Of a stretch of 64,000 nucleotides of DNA, positions 42,844 through 51,818 are shown in pieces. The stretch covers positions 62,001-126,000 of the forward strand of contig NZ_SPQK01000012.1 in the NCBI RefSeq assembly GCF_004570875.1, given 5' to 3'. The translations under genes were made by a program, and so were the position numbers. The notes below the pieces were generated by a model. The model made no database searches and was not told the origin of the DNA. It worked only from the letters and a program-made list of their open reading frames with translations. Positions within the stretch are counted from its first letter, which is position 1, and each line of letters begins with the position of its first letter. This DNA comes from Blastococcus sp. CT_GayMR16. GTDB lineage: Bacteria > Actinomycetota > Actinomycetes > Mycobacteriales > Geodermatophilaceae.

Positions 42844-43643
42844 GACCCCATCCCCCCGTCCACTGCCAGGCCGGTGCCGTTGACGAAGCGGGAGGCGTCC
42901 GACGCCAGGAAGACGACGGCGTCGGCCATGTCGGCCACCTCGCCCAGGCGTCCGGACGGCGTCAGCGCGACGACGGTCTCGACGCATGCCTCGACGCTCG
43001 GGAACAGGCCCATTTCGACCGACTGGACGGCCAGGTTCATGCCCATCGCGGTCGGCACCAGGCCGGGGTAGACGCAGTTCACGCGGACGCCGTAGCCGAG
43101 CTTCCCCGACTCGGCGGCGGCGATCCGGGTCATCCGGTCGACGGCGGACTTGGTGCCGGAGTAGCCGGCGATCCCCGGGAAGGCGATGGTCGCGGCGACC
43201 GAGGCGATGTTGACGATCGAGCCGCCGTTGCCTGCCGGCCCGCCCGGCCGCATGGCCCGCAGGCCGTGCTTCATGCCCAGCGCCGTGCCGACGACGTTGA
43301 CCTCGAGCATGCGGCGCAGGTCGCCCGGGTCGAGATCCACGACGAGCGAGGAGATCTCCAGGCCGGCGTTGTTGATCAGGATGTCGAGTCCGCCGAGCTC
43401 GCCGACGGTGGCCGCTACCGCCTGCTCCCAGCTCGCCTCGTCGGTGACGTCGAGGTGGATGAAGCCGGTGGTCGCGCCGGTCTTGCCGATGAGCTTCGCG
43501 GTCTCGGCGCCCTCCTCGTCGAGGAGGTCGCCGATCATCACCGCCGCGCCGGCGCCGGCCAGCGCCTCCGCCATGCCCTGCCCGAGGCCGCGGGCACCCC
43601 CGGTCACCAGTGCCTTCCGTCCGTGCAGTTCGAAGACCGACAT
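42840..43643 (-). CDS. Short-chain dehydrogenase/reductase
   Basis: 267 residues from ATG 43643, supported by GGCGAGGAGCAGGGG just upstream; an earlier in-frame ATG 20 codons before lacks support. SDR motifs are complete: VTGGARGLGQGMAEAL (cofactor), NNAG, the Ser in VNIASVAATIAF, YSGTKSAVD (Tyr-x3-Lys) and VYPGLVPTAM. It oxidises or reduces a hydroxyl/keto group with NAD(H). First gene of the operon controlled by the TetR-type regulator read in the opposite direction. Confidence 0.88.
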   Translation of the reverse strand: MSVFELHGRKALVTGGARGLGQGMAEALAGAGAAVMIGDLLDEEGAETAKLIGKTGATTGFIHLDVTDEASWEQAVAATVGELGGLDILINNAGLEISSLVVDLDPGDLRRMLEVNVVGTALGMKHGLRAMRPGGPAGNGGSIVNIASVAATIAFPGIAGYSGTKSAVDRMTRIAAAESGKLGYGVRVNCVYPGLVPTAMGMNLAVQSVEMGLFPSVEACVETVVALTPSGRLGEVADMADAVVFLASDASRFVNGTGLAVDGGMGS

Positions 43644-43725
43644 CCCCTGCTCCTCGCCGTTGAGAGCCCGCACCGGCTGACGAGCCGGTGTGATGGCGGT
43701 CATGCTTCTGCTGGTTTTGGACGAC

Positions 43726-43754
43726 TGTCAAGACTTTCCTTGACACTCGTCAAG
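43726..43754. promoter_or_regulatory. Overlapping palindromes, predicted TetR operator
   Basis: TGTCAAGACTTTCCTTGACA (43726-43745, arms of 7) and CTTGACACTCGTCAAG (43739-43754, arms of 6) overlap between the SDR gene and the TetR-type gene. The repeated half-site TTGAC/GTCAA on both sides is typical for a TetR-family dimer pair. It also covers a TTGACA -35-like hexamer, so binding would block the divergent promoters. Confidence 0.65.
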
Positions 43755-43823
43755 AACTCTCCCGTGCCGGTAGGCTCCGGCTGGGCGGGCGCCTCCTGCG
43801 CGCCTCGGAACCGAGGGAGAACC

Positions 43824-44450
43824 GTGGGATCCGCAGTCGCCGAACGGCTCGAGGGACGCGCCGTCGACAAGGTCGCCCAGCGCCGCAGCGAGCTCGCCGC
43901 CGCCACCCTCAAGACCCTCTCCGAGCTGGGGTACGCGCGCACCAGCCTGCGGGAGATCGCCGCGAACTCCGAGTTCTCGCACGGGGTGCTGCACTACTAC
44001 TTCCGCGACAAGGTCGACCTGATCACCCACTGCGTGCGCGAGTACAAGGCGCAGTGCGTGACCCGTTACGACCAGGTGGTGGCGAGGTCGTCGTCCGCGG
44101 CCGAGCTCGCCGCAGGCTTCCTCGACAAGCTGGCCGAGACGCTCGTGCAGGACGCCGCCATGCACCGGCTCTGGTACGACCTGCGCGGTCAGTCGATGTT
44201 CGAGGAGTCCTTCCGCGCCGACGTCGCCGAGATCGACCTGAGCCTGGAACGGATGATCTGGCGGGTGCTGTCCCGGTACGCCGAGCTCGCCGGGGTTCCG
44301 CTGGACCTCACGCCGCCGACCGCGTACGCCGTCTTCGACGGGCTGTTCCTGCAGGCGCTGCTGAGGCAGCTCGCCGGTGACCCGGACGCCGCCCGCGACC
44401 TCCGAACGGCCGTGGCGGCCGTGATCAGCCGGCTGGTTCCTGCCGCCTGA
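43824..44450 (+). CDS. TetR/AcrR family transcriptional regulator
   Basis: 208 residues from GTG 43824 with GAGGGAG upstream. The N-terminal HTH is clear: AAATLKTLSELGYARTSLRE then FSHGVLHYYFRDKVDLITHC. The all-helical C-terminal domain would bind the inducer, probably an acyl-CoA or its precursor given the divergent operon of SDR, dehydrogenase and acyl-CoA ligase. The overlapping palindromes just upstream are its likely operator. Its 3' end overlaps the convergent second ligase gene by 26 bases. Confidence 0.88.
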   Translation: MGSAVAERLEGRAVDKVAQRRSELAAATLKTLSELGYARTSLREIAANSEFSHGVLHYYFRDKVDLITHCVREYKAQCVTRYDQVVARSSSAAELAAGFLDKLAETLVQDAAMHRLWYDLRGQSMFEESFRADVAEIDLSLERMIWRVLSRYAELAGVPLDLTPPTAYAVFDGLFLQALLRQLAGDPDAARDLRTAVAAVISRLVPAA

Positions 44451-45936
44451 CGGCGATCCAGCCCTCGGCGCTGCGGAGCGGCGCCTTCAGCACCTTGCCG
44501 CCGGCATTGCGTGGCAGCGGGCCGCCGATCACCCGCACGAACTGCGGCACCTTGAAGTCGGCCAGCTGCTTCCGGGCGAAGGCGCACAGGGACGGGACCA
44601 GGTCCTCGGCCGTCACGCCCGGCCGGGCCAGGACGACGGCACCGACCTTCTCCCCCATGACCGGGTCCGGGACGCCGACGACCGCGACCTCCAGCACGTT
44701 GGGGTGTGCCGCCAGGACGTTCTCCACCTCGACGCTGTACACGTTCTCGCCGCCCCGGTTGATCATGTCCTTCGCCCGGTCGACGATCCGCACGATCCCG
44801 TCGTCGATGCGGGCGAGGTCTCCGGTGTGCAGCCAGCCGTCGACGAAGGTCTCCGCCGTCCGCACCGGGTCGTTCCAGTAGCCGGCGACGACGTTCGGCC
44901 CACGGATGAGCAGCTCGCCGACGTCGTCCGGCCCGTCGATGCGCAGGTCGTTCACCGGCGTCGGGAAGCCGACCGCGTCGGCGTGGTCGAAGGCGTACTC
45001 GTGCGGCAGGAAGGTGGCCAGCGCCGAGGTCTCGCTCAGCCCGAATCCGTTGCCGAGGCGGGCGCCCGGGAACGCGGTCCTCAGCCGGTGCACGAGCTCG
45101 GGGGCGATCGGGGCGCCGCCGTAGCTGAGCGTCCGGACGGAGGAGACGTCGGTCGTCGCGAGGTCGGGGTGCCGCAGCACGAGCTCGTAGATGGTCGGCA
45201 CGCTGGTGAGCAGCGTGATGCCGTGCTCGGGGATGGCCTTCAGGAAGGACGCCGGGTCGAACCTCGGCATGATCACCGACGTCCCGCCCACCGCCGCCTG
45301 GGTCATCATCTGCGAGTTGCAGCCGGTGACGTGGAACAGCGGGACCGAGATCTGCGTCGCCTGGTCGGGGTTCCGCGGCAGCTCGCGGCACCGGATGACG
45401 TTCTCGACCGTGGTCAGGAAGTTCTCATTGGTGGTCATCGCGCCCTTGGGCCGGCCGGTCGTGCCGCTCGTGTAGAACAGCGCGGCCACGTCCGTGTGCT
45501 GTGAGTCGGGGAGGTCCCCCGGCTCGCCGTCGGGCAGCGGCTCCCCCGGTCGGACGACGTAGGCCGCCCCGGCGTCCAGAAGGATGAACTGGGCCTCCGC
45601 CTCGACCAGCCGGGTGTTCATCGGGACGACGACGCCGCCGGCGAGGTGGGTCCCCCAGAACGCGAGCAGCCAGTCGACGCCGTTGGGCAGCTGGACGGCG
45701 ACCCGATCGCCGACCCGCACGCCGGCGTCCCGGAGTCCCCCGGCCACCCGCATGGAGCGTTGCCAGAGCTCCGACCAGGTGAGGGAGGGGCCCCCGAGCT
45801 CGACGACGGCCGTGCGGTCGCCGCGCACCGCCACGTTCGCGAGAAGCAGTCGGACCAGGTTGACGGGCAGGTTCGTGTACCGGCGGATGCCGTCGGCACC
45901 GACCTCGATGCCGCTGCTGTCGAACGGGCTCGTCAT
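44425..45936 (-). CDS. AMP-dependent acyl-CoA synthetase, second copy
   Basis: 503 residues from ATG 45936. Motifs are complete: ALFYTSGTTGRPKGAMTTN, LSYGGAPIAPELVHRL, GNGFGLSETSALAT, WLHTGDLARIDDG and RNAGGKVLK. It activates a fatty or aromatic acid to acyl-CoA. It converges on the TetR gene with a 26-base overlap and is divergent from the glutathione-transferase-like gene, so it is probably controlled separately from the first ligase. Substrate unknown. Confidence 0.88.
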   Translation of the reverse strand: MTSPFDSSGIEVGADGIRRYTNLPVNLVRLLLANVAVRGDRTAVVELGGPSLTWSELWQRSMRVAGGLRDAGVRVGDRVAVQLPNGVDWLLAFWGTHLAGGVVVPMNTRLVEAEAQFILLDAGAAYVVRPGEPLPDGEPGDLPDSQHTDVAALFYTSGTTGRPKGAMTTNENFLTTVENVIRCRELPRNPDQATQISVPLFHVTGCNSQMMTQAAVGGTSVIMPRFDPASFLKAIPEHGITLLTSVPTIYELVLRHPDLATTDVSSVRTLSYGGAPIAPELVHRLRTAFPGARLGNGFGLSETSALATFLPHEYAFDHADAVGFPTPVNDLRIDGPDDVGELLIRGPNVVAGYWNDPVRTAETFVDGWLHTGDLARIDDGIVRIVDRAKDMINRGGENVYSVEVENVLAAHPNVLEVAVVGVPDPVMGEKVGAVVLARPGVTAEDLVPSLCAFARKQLADFKVPQFVRVIGGPLPRNAGGKVLKAPLRSAEGWIAVRRQEPAG

Positions 45937-46008
45937 CTCGCCATTCTGCGCCCGTGAGCCGCGTCTCTCCGACGGGCGTAGCGGGCCGCGGTCGGCGACA
46001 GTTGGCCC

Positions 46009-47049
46009 GTGAGTGATGACAACAGCGGGTCCGGTTACGTCGCCGACGGCCAGGAGTACCAGCGCGACTCGAAGTACATCTCCGACCGGATCACCGCCGA
46101 CGGTTCCAGCGGCTGGCCGGTCGAGCCGGACCGCTACCGCCTGATCGCGGCGCGGGCCTGCCCGTGGGCCAACCGGTCGATCATCGTCCGCCGGCTGCTG
46201 GGCCTCGAGCCGGTTCTCTCGATGGGGCTGACCGGCCCGACCCACGACGAGCGTTCGTGGACCTTCGATCTGGACCCCGGCGGGCGCGACCCGGTGCTCG
46301 GGTACGAGCGGCTGCAGGAGGCGTTCTTCGCCCGCGACCCTTCGTACTCGCGCGGGATCACCGTGCCGGCGATCGTCGACGTCCCCACCAAGGCCGTCGT
46401 CACCAACGACTTCGCGCAGATCACGCTCGACCTCTCCACCGAGTGGACGGCGTACCACCGCGACGGGGCACCCGACCTGTACCCGGAGAAGCTGCGCGAC
46501 GAGATGGACGAGGTCATGCAGCGCGTCTACACCGAGATCAACAACGGGGTGTACCGCTGCGGGTTCGCCGGCTCGCAGCGCGCGTACGACAAGTCCTACG
46601 AGCGGCTGTTCGCGGGTCTGGACTGGGTGTCTTCGCGCCTGGAGGCCCAGCGGTTCCTGATGGGCGAGACGATCACCGAGGCCGACGTCCGGCTGTTCAC
46701 GACCCTGGCCCGCTTCGACGCCGTCTACCACGGCCACTTCAAGTGCAATCGGCAGAAGCTGACCGAGATGCCGGTGCTGTGGGCGTACGCGCGCGACCTG
46801 TTCCAGACGCCCGGGTTCGGCGACACGACCGACTTCCCGCAGATCAAGGAGCACTACTACGTCGTCCACAAGGACATCAATCCGACGCAGATCATCCCGG
46901 ACGGTCCGGACACGTCGGTGTGGCTGACTCCGCACGGACGCGCGGACCTGGGTGGCTCGCCGTTCGGCGACGGGACGCCGCCGGGGCCGGTCTTCCCGGG
47001 TGACGAGGTGACGGCCGACCACGGCGCGGGAGGCGTTCCGCACCGCTGA
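46009..47049 (+). CDS. Glutathionyl-hydroquinone reductase-like (Xi-class GST) protein
   Basis: 346 residues, GTG start. The active-site motif RACPWANRSII with its catalytic Cys, the GITVPAIVDVPTKAVVTND strand and loop, and the C-terminal helices YDKSYERLFAGLDWVSSRLE and DVRLFTTLARFDAVYHGHFK match Xi-class glutathionyl-hydroquinone reductases. These remove thiol adducts from quinones. Actinobacteria use mycothiol rather than glutathione, so the physiological thiol may differ. The last 40 residues are a Gly/Pro-rich extension. Confidence 0.85.
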   Translation: MSDDNSGSGYVADGQEYQRDSKYISDRITADGSSGWPVEPDRYRLIAARACPWANRSIIVRRLLGLEPVLSMGLTGPTHDERSWTFDLDPGGRDPVLGYERLQEAFFARDPSYSRGITVPAIVDVPTKAVVTNDFAQITLDLSTEWTAYHRDGAPDLYPEKLRDEMDEVMQRVYTEINNGVYRCGFAGSQRAYDKSYERLFAGLDWVSSRLEAQRFLMGETITEADVRLFTTLARFDAVYHGHFKCNRQKLTEMPVLWAYARDLFQTPGFGDTTDFPQIKEHYYVVHKDINPTQIIPDGPDTSVWLTPHGRADLGGSPFGDGTPPGPVFPGDEVTADHGAGGVPHR

Positions 47050-47102
47050 GCGCCTGTGGATAACTCTCGGGCAGGTCCGCGTCGCCTGCCACGGTGACCG
47101 GC

Positions 47103-47522
47103 ATGACGAAGCCGCCGCTCGCCGAGGTCCCGATCCGCTCCGCCGCCGAACTGACCGACCGCTGGGCCGCCGTGCTCGAGCCGCCGATCCTCGGCGCCCA
47201 CAGCCTCTGGCTGATGTGGCTGCACGAGGACGGCCGTCCGCTCACGGTGATCCTCCCCGTCGAGGACATGCCGCGGCTGCCGAGCCACGCGCTGCTGTCG
47301 GGGCTGCTGGCGGTGCACGAGGGCATCTCCGACGAGCACCTGGACGGCGGCGGCCACCTCGCGCTCGCGCTGTGCCGGCCGGGCCGGCCGGACATCACCG
47401 AGGACGACGACGCGTGGGTGGGGGCGCTCAGCGAGGTGCTCGACGACCGGATCGAGGGCACCTGGAGCCTGCACCTGGCCGCCGGCGGACGCGTCCAGCC
47501 CCTGATCGACCTGCCGTCATGA
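47103..47522 (+). CDS. Hypothetical protein, 139 residues
   Basis: ATG 47103, or GTG 47094 three codons upstream. A soluble alpha/beta protein with TDRWAAVLEPPILGAHSLWL, DGRPLTVILPVEDMPRLPSH and GHLALALCRPGRPDIT. It resembles the small actinobacterial proteins of about 130 residues that share this LWLMWLHEDGRPL strand pattern, but I know no function. Its stop overlaps the start of the next, secreted protein gene (ATGA). Confidence 0.65.
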   Translation: MTKPPLAEVPIRSAAELTDRWAAVLEPPILGAHSLWLMWLHEDGRPLTVILPVEDMPRLPSHALLSGLLAVHEGISDEHLDGGGHLALALCRPGRPDITEDDDAWVGALSEVLDDRIEGTWSLHLAAGGRVQPLIDLPS

Positions 47523-47986
47523 CCGTCGCCTCGGACGTGCGTCCCCGCCATCGCACTCGCTCCATCTGCCTCGGGGCGATCATTACCAGCGCGTGTGTAG
47601 CGGCCGGCGCGACCCTGGCGCAGTCCACCCTGCCGGCAGCCCCGACGCCGACCAATGTCGCGCTGGCCTTCTTCGAGGCCAGCTTCGCCAACGACGGCCC
47701 TGGCGCATGGGCCCTGCTGTGCAGGCCGACTCGCCTCGCAATCAGCGACGACGAGACCTATACCGGGGAGCTTGACGAGCAGGACAACGCCGGCCCCCCC
47801 GACGTCGACATCTCGGTCGGCGACATCCATGGGGTAGCAGGACCGGACGGGCCTGCGGCCGCCGTGACCGTCACGTTCACCTCCGAGCATGGCAACCCCG
47901 AGGACCGTGAGTTGAGCCTTGAACTGCAGGTCGTCGAAGAGGACGGGGAGTTCCGCGTCTGCTTTCCAGGGTTCACCGAATCGTGA
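47519..47986 (+). CDS. Secreted NTF2-like protein, intact copy of a duplicate
   Basis: 155 residues coupled to the previous gene. A basic N-terminus followed by ICLGAIITSACVAAGATLA is a signal peptide or anchor. The mature part starts PTPTNVALAFFEASFAND and ends LQVVEEDGEFRVCFPG, a small NTF2/DUF4878-like fold. A second, frameshifted copy of the same protein lies about 150 bases downstream, with matching PTPTN and VVEEDGEFRVC segments. Function unknown. Confidence 0.6.
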   Translation: MTVASDVRPRHRTRSICLGAIITSACVAAGATLAQSTLPAAPTPTNVALAFFEASFANDGPGAWALLCRPTRLAISDDETYTGELDEQDNAGPPDVDISVGDIHGVAGPDGPAAAVTVTFTSEHGNPEDRELSLELQVVEEDGEFRVCFPGFTES

Positions 47987-48090
47987 ACACGGCCGAACTG
48001 GTCGCCGATCGTCATCGACCCCTCTCATGATCTGGCCTTCTCCACTAGCCGCGGACGTCGACCGGCGGGACGTAAGCGCTCCATCCGGAA

Positions 48091-48496
48091 GGGCATGGTC
48101 CGGCCTTCGTCGTTGCCGCCAGTTCTGCTGCGGCTGCTTGGACGCTGCCCGAAGTGCCGACGCCCACCAACATCGCGCGTTCCTATGCCGAGGTGCGGTA
48201 CGACCGCGACTGGGCGGCCGCGTGGCAGCTGATGTGCTCTTCGAGCCGTTCCGACTGGGGTGACTACGCCACCTATGCCGAGACCTCGGAGTACGTGTTC
48301 GAGTACTACCTTCATCCCGTCGGACGTCGACGTCTCGGTCGTCGACTTCCACGGTGCGGACAAGCGTGGTGTCCCTGCCATGTCCGTAGCTCTCACACTC
48401 ACGTCCGGCGAGCGGTGGGAAATCGGTGGCGACCTGGATGTCGTCGAGGAGGACGGCGAGTTCCGCGTGTGCGGCTCGGGGCCGAGTCGTCGGTGA
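48091..48496 (+). pseudogene. Frameshifted duplicate of the secreted NTF2-like protein
   Basis: The first frame gives VAASSAAAAWTLPEVPTPTN then SYAEVRYDRDWAAAWQLMCS up to YVFEYYLHP. The continuation (SDVDVSVVDFHG, MSVALTLTSGERWEIGGD, DVVEEDGEFRVCGSG) lies in another frame, joined near 48316. The order and ends match the intact protein at 47519-47986. The signal-peptide start is also broken. A duplicate that has since decayed is the simplest reading. Confidence 0.65.
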
Positions 48497-48612
48497 GTTG
48501 AGTAGGGCAGTCGCTTCCCCCTCGTTCAGTGCGGTCACCCGATCCGGCGACGGTGGTGTCGTTGTCCACAGTTCCGGGACGACCGCGCCTCGGACCTGCG
48601 TACCCTCCCGCT

Positions 48613-49182
48613 GTGCGTGATCTTCGATGGGCAATCGCCGGTCTGGTCGTGGGGACGACGCTGCTCAGCGGCTGCTCGGAGAAGGTCGAGGCCAACGACA
48701 CCCTGCCCTTGACGAGCGCCGCCGAGACCACCGAGGCCCTGCCCGACCTCGGCCCAGCGGACTTCCCCGTCCCCGACGACGCCCGCACCAAGGACGCCGC
48801 CGGCGCCGAAGCCTTCCTGCGCTACTGGATCGATCTGCTCAATCACCAGCGCCCGCTATTGGACAGCGACCCCCTGCGCGCACTCGGCCCGGAGTGCCGA
48901 GACTGCTTGCGGATCGCAGACAACTACGACGAAGCAGTCGCGTCGAGCCAGCGCTACGAGGGCGGCGAGCTGACCCTGAACGATGTCACCGAACCTCAGC
49001 TGAGCGGGGACGAAGCATCGATCACCTTCGGCGTGCGACAGGAAGCGGTCCGGTTGGTAGACGCCGCCGGCAATCCCGTCGACGATGGCCTTCCTGTTCA
49101 GACCAATCTAGGTTCCGGCATCACTCTGCTCTGGTCGGAAGACGACCAATCTTGGCTCGTTTCCAGCGTGACTCTCGGATGA
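48613..49182 (+). CDS. DUF6318-like lipoprotein
   Basis: 189 residues from GTG 48613. A lipoprotein signal (LRWAIAGLVVGTTLLSGCSE, lipobox LSGC) is followed by a Thr/Pro/Asp-rich linker and a domain with AGAEAFLRYWIDLLNHQRPL and a Cys pair LGPECRDCLRIADNYD, the pattern of DUF6318. Anchored outside the membrane. Its stop overlaps the start of the next secreted-protein gene (ATGA), so the two are probably coexpressed. Confidence 0.75.
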   Translation: MRDLRWAIAGLVVGTTLLSGCSEKVEANDTLPLTSAAETTEALPDLGPADFPVPDDARTKDAAGAEAFLRYWIDLLNHQRPLLDSDPLRALGPECRDCLRIADNYDEAVASSQRYEGGELTLNDVTEPQLSGDEASITFGVRQEAVRLVDAAGNPVDDGLPVQTNLGSGITLLWSEDDQSWLVSSVTLG

Positions 49183-50072
49183 GGGCTAAATCTTTGCGCT
49201 GGCTACTTGGCGTCGCCGTGATCGGGTCGCTGTTGGTCGTCACACCCGCCGCCGCTGCCTGCAAGTACGACGGCGGATGCCCCGTTGAGCTGAACGACGG
49301 CGCGGCCAACATCAACGTCCAGGGCGCTCTCGTGAACGAGGTGATCGGCGTCGCCGGTCCCGAGATCGGCCAGTACGCCTGGCGACTCCTCGATCGATGC
49401 GTGGCAGCTGCCAACGCCCGGGACTATTGCTCACCCGCCGATGTCCGGACGTGCCCGCAACAACCAGATCGGGTCATCGGCTGGTTCGTCGTCGAGCGTC
49501 GGCCGATCGTTCCAAGCCAGGGACCCGCCGCTGTGCTGGTTCCGGACGGATTCAATCCGGGCGACGTGCTCGGTGACTGGAAGCTCTTCAACGAAGGCTG
49601 CTACGACGTCACGCCGTTGAACCCGCCGCCGTCGGGAGCTGAGGTCTTCAGCTACTTCCAGCGGCTCCCGCTGCCGACGCTGACCACCCAGCACCAGCCG
49701 CCCGGCGACGGGCTCACGGGACTGCCGGTGATCTTCTACACCGACTCCCCCACCACCCAGACCTTCACGGTCGACATCCGTGGGTTCAGCGTCGTCATCG
49801 TCGCCACGGCCGAGCGCTACACCTGGCACACCGGCGATGCGGCCGGCGAAGTCACCAGCACGGAGCCCGGCAGGCCGTACCCCGACCAGACGATAGAGCA
49901 CTCGTACCGCTCCGGCACCTACACGGCCTACCTGACCGTCACGTGGGGCGCGACGTTCACCGTGAACGGCAGCGCGCCCGCCGACGTCCCCGGAACCACG
50001 ACCACCGACGGCCCGCCGGTCACGTTCGACGTCCTGCAGGCGCGGGCTGTTCTGACCAACCCGTACGACTAG
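49179..50072 (+). CDS. Secreted protein with PKD-like C-terminal domain
   Basis: 297 residues. A Sec signal peptide (LRWLLGVAVIGSLLVVTPAA, cleavage after AAA) precedes a Cys-containing N-terminal region (CKYDGGCPVEL, RCVAAANARDYCSPADVRTC) suited to disulfides, then a beta-rich part. The final 100 residues (RYTWHTGDAAGEVTSTEPG, IEHSYRSGTYTAYLTVTWGA) look like a PKD/immunoglobulin-type domain. Coupled to the upstream lipoprotein gene. Cell-surface function is inferred; no enzyme motif is seen. Confidence 0.7.
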   Translation: MRAKSLRWLLGVAVIGSLLVVTPAAAACKYDGGCPVELNDGAANINVQGALVNEVIGVAGPEIGQYAWRLLDRCVAAANARDYCSPADVRTCPQQPDRVIGWFVVERRPIVPSQGPAAVLVPDGFNPGDVLGDWKLFNEGCYDVTPLNPPPSGAEVFSYFQRLPLPTLTTQHQPPGDGLTGLPVIFYTDSPTTQTFTVDIRGFSVVIVATAERYTWHTGDAAGEVTSTEPGRPYPDQTIEHSYRSGTYTAYLTVTWGATFTVNGSAPADVPGTTTTDGPPVTFDVLQARAVLTNPYD

Positions 50073-50073
50073 G

Positions 50074-50965
50074 TCAGTCCTCGACCACCGCCGCGACGGC
50101 GTCGGCGAGCAATTGCTGCCCCTCGTCGGTCGGGTGCACGTCGTTCGGCAGCACGAGACCCGCTGCGATGGAGTCCCCGCCGGAATCAGTCGCCCGAGCC
50201 CGGAACGCCTCGTAGCCGTCGGCCACGTCGGCACCGTTGGCCGCCGCCACCTGCGCGAGCCCATTCCCGAGCACCTGCGTCGCCGTCCCGAATGCGTCCG
50301 AGTAGTTCAGCGCGTAGTAGGTGACGACGACGATCTGCCCGTGGTAGTGCCCGCGCAGCGCCTTCAGGATCGTGTCGAGATTGCCCTGGATGGTCTGGGC
50401 GAGGCTCTGGATCTCCGCCGGACTCGAGCAGCGGTCGGCCGTCGTCTGCTGGCAGAGAAATGCGTCGTTGGCGCCGATCTGGAGCGTCACCAGTTCGACG
50501 TCCTCGTTCTCCGTCAGCGTGTTCACGGCGAAGTCCACCTGCGACTGGTCGAGCGCGTCGTAGCGGACGTGCAGCGGGTACGCCGTCCGGTATCCGAAGC
50601 CGGACTGCAACGAGTTGTCACAGCCGTTGCTCTGCGCGGTGATGTCCAGGAAGCTCGCCGTCGTCTCGCCGGGGCAGGACGCGTTCATGACCTCCAGGCC
50701 GAGTTCCTCGGCGACCAGCTCCGGATAGCCGACGAAGTTCTCGGGATCGGAGAACTCGGCGCTCGCCCCGCGGTAGCCGAACGGCACCGAGTCGCCCAGC
50801 GCCAGGTACGAGCCGGCACCCGCTTCGCTGCTCGGCGCCGCGCTGGTGGTGGGCGCCGCCGCTGACGGCGGCTCGTCCGAGGAGCACCGCCGTCGCGAAC
50901 AGGCAGGTCGTTGCCACCAGGACGACGGACAGTCGCCGGAACCGCCCGGTGAACGAAGTGCGCAC
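50074..50965 (-). pseudogene. SGNH/GDSL hydrolase lipoprotein, frameshifted at the lipobox
   Basis: The frame from 50965 (RRLSVVLVATTCLFATAV) is a lipoprotein signal, but the hydrolase lies one base over. If one G of the GG near 50886-50888 is removed, the signal runs into FATACSSDEPPSAAAP, then SYLALGDSVPFGYRG with the catalytic Ser block, ASCPGETT, LQIGANDAF and the final NDVHPTDEG (catalytic Asp/His). The only in-frame start downstream (GTG 50787) would omit the GDS serine, so the current sequence cannot give an active exported enzyme. A sequencing error is possible. Confidence 0.75.
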
Positions 50966-50985
50966 GCGTATTGCTATCAGGCGAC

Positions 50986-51726
50986 TCAGACGATCCGGAT
51001 CCGCAGTCGGCGGAACCCGCGGCCCTTGTTCTCCATCTTCACGACCTCCACGCGGCCGACCATCGCGGTCGACGCGACATGTGTGCCGCCGTCCGCCTGG
51101 GTGTCCAGCCCGACGATGTCGACGATCCGCACCTCTTCGATGTCGGGCGGCAGCAGGTTGGTCGCCGTCCGGATGATGTCGGGGATCGCGAACGCCTCGT
51201 CCTTGGGCAGCGTCTTCACCTCGATCGGCCGGTCGGCGGCGATCTCGGCGTTCACCGACTCGGCGATGCGCTCCGTGAAGTCGGCGGGCACCTCGGCCAG
51301 GTCGAAGTCCATCCGCGCGGTCAGCGGCTCCATGTTGCCGCCGGTCACCAGCGCCCCGAAGTCCCGGAAGACGACGCCGGTCAGCACGTGCAGGCCGGAG
51401 TGGGTGCGCATCAGCTGGGTCCGCCGCTCGTCATCGAGTGCGCCCCGGACCGCCGTCCCCGGGGGTGGCACGGGGTCGCCTTCGACCGGGATCAGATAGA
51501 GCTCGTCGCCCCTGCGGGTGCCCGCGATGCGGGTCCGGACGCCGCCCCACAGCAGCACGCCCTCGTCCGGCGGCTGCCCGCCTCCGCCCGGGTAGAAGGC
51601 CGACCGGTCGAGCACGATGCCCTGCTCGGGGTCGGCCGCGATCACCGTCGCGTCCCACTCGCGCACGGTGGAATCGGCCAGGTCCAGGCGGTGGGTGTGC
51701 CCGTGTCGGTCGCTGTGGCTGGTCAC
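50986..51726 (-). CDS. Alanyl-tRNA editing protein (AlaX-like)
   Basis: 246 residues, GTG start. The editing-site metal ligands are present: RTHSGLHVL (H-x3-H) and the later GLDTQADGGTHVAS (acidic/Cys position plus GGTH). Upstream, AFYPGGGGQPPDEG is the typical AlaX N-terminal strand. These free-standing editing domains hydrolyse mischarged Ser- or Gly-tRNA(Ala). The Cys common in the second motif reads Asp here (QADGGTH), which may matter for metal binding. Confidence 0.88.
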   Translation of the reverse strand: MTSHSDRHGHTHRLDLADSTVREWDATVIAADPEQGIVLDRSAFYPGGGGQPPDEGVLLWGGVRTRIAGTRRGDELYLIPVEGDPVPPPGTAVRGALDDERRTQLMRTHSGLHVLTGVVFRDFGALVTGGNMEPLTARMDFDLAEVPADFTERIAESVNAEIAADRPIEVKTLPKDEAFAIPDIIRTATNLLPPDIEEVRIVDIVGLDTQADGGTHVASTAMVGRVEVVKMENKGRGFRRLRIRIV

Positions 51727-51818
51727 CCCACCATGCTGCCCGCCAAGGTTCGGACGGCGACAGGACCTCCCGCTATGAGTGGACTGAAACTGTCAGAGGT
51801 GGTCGATAACGTCCGGCC

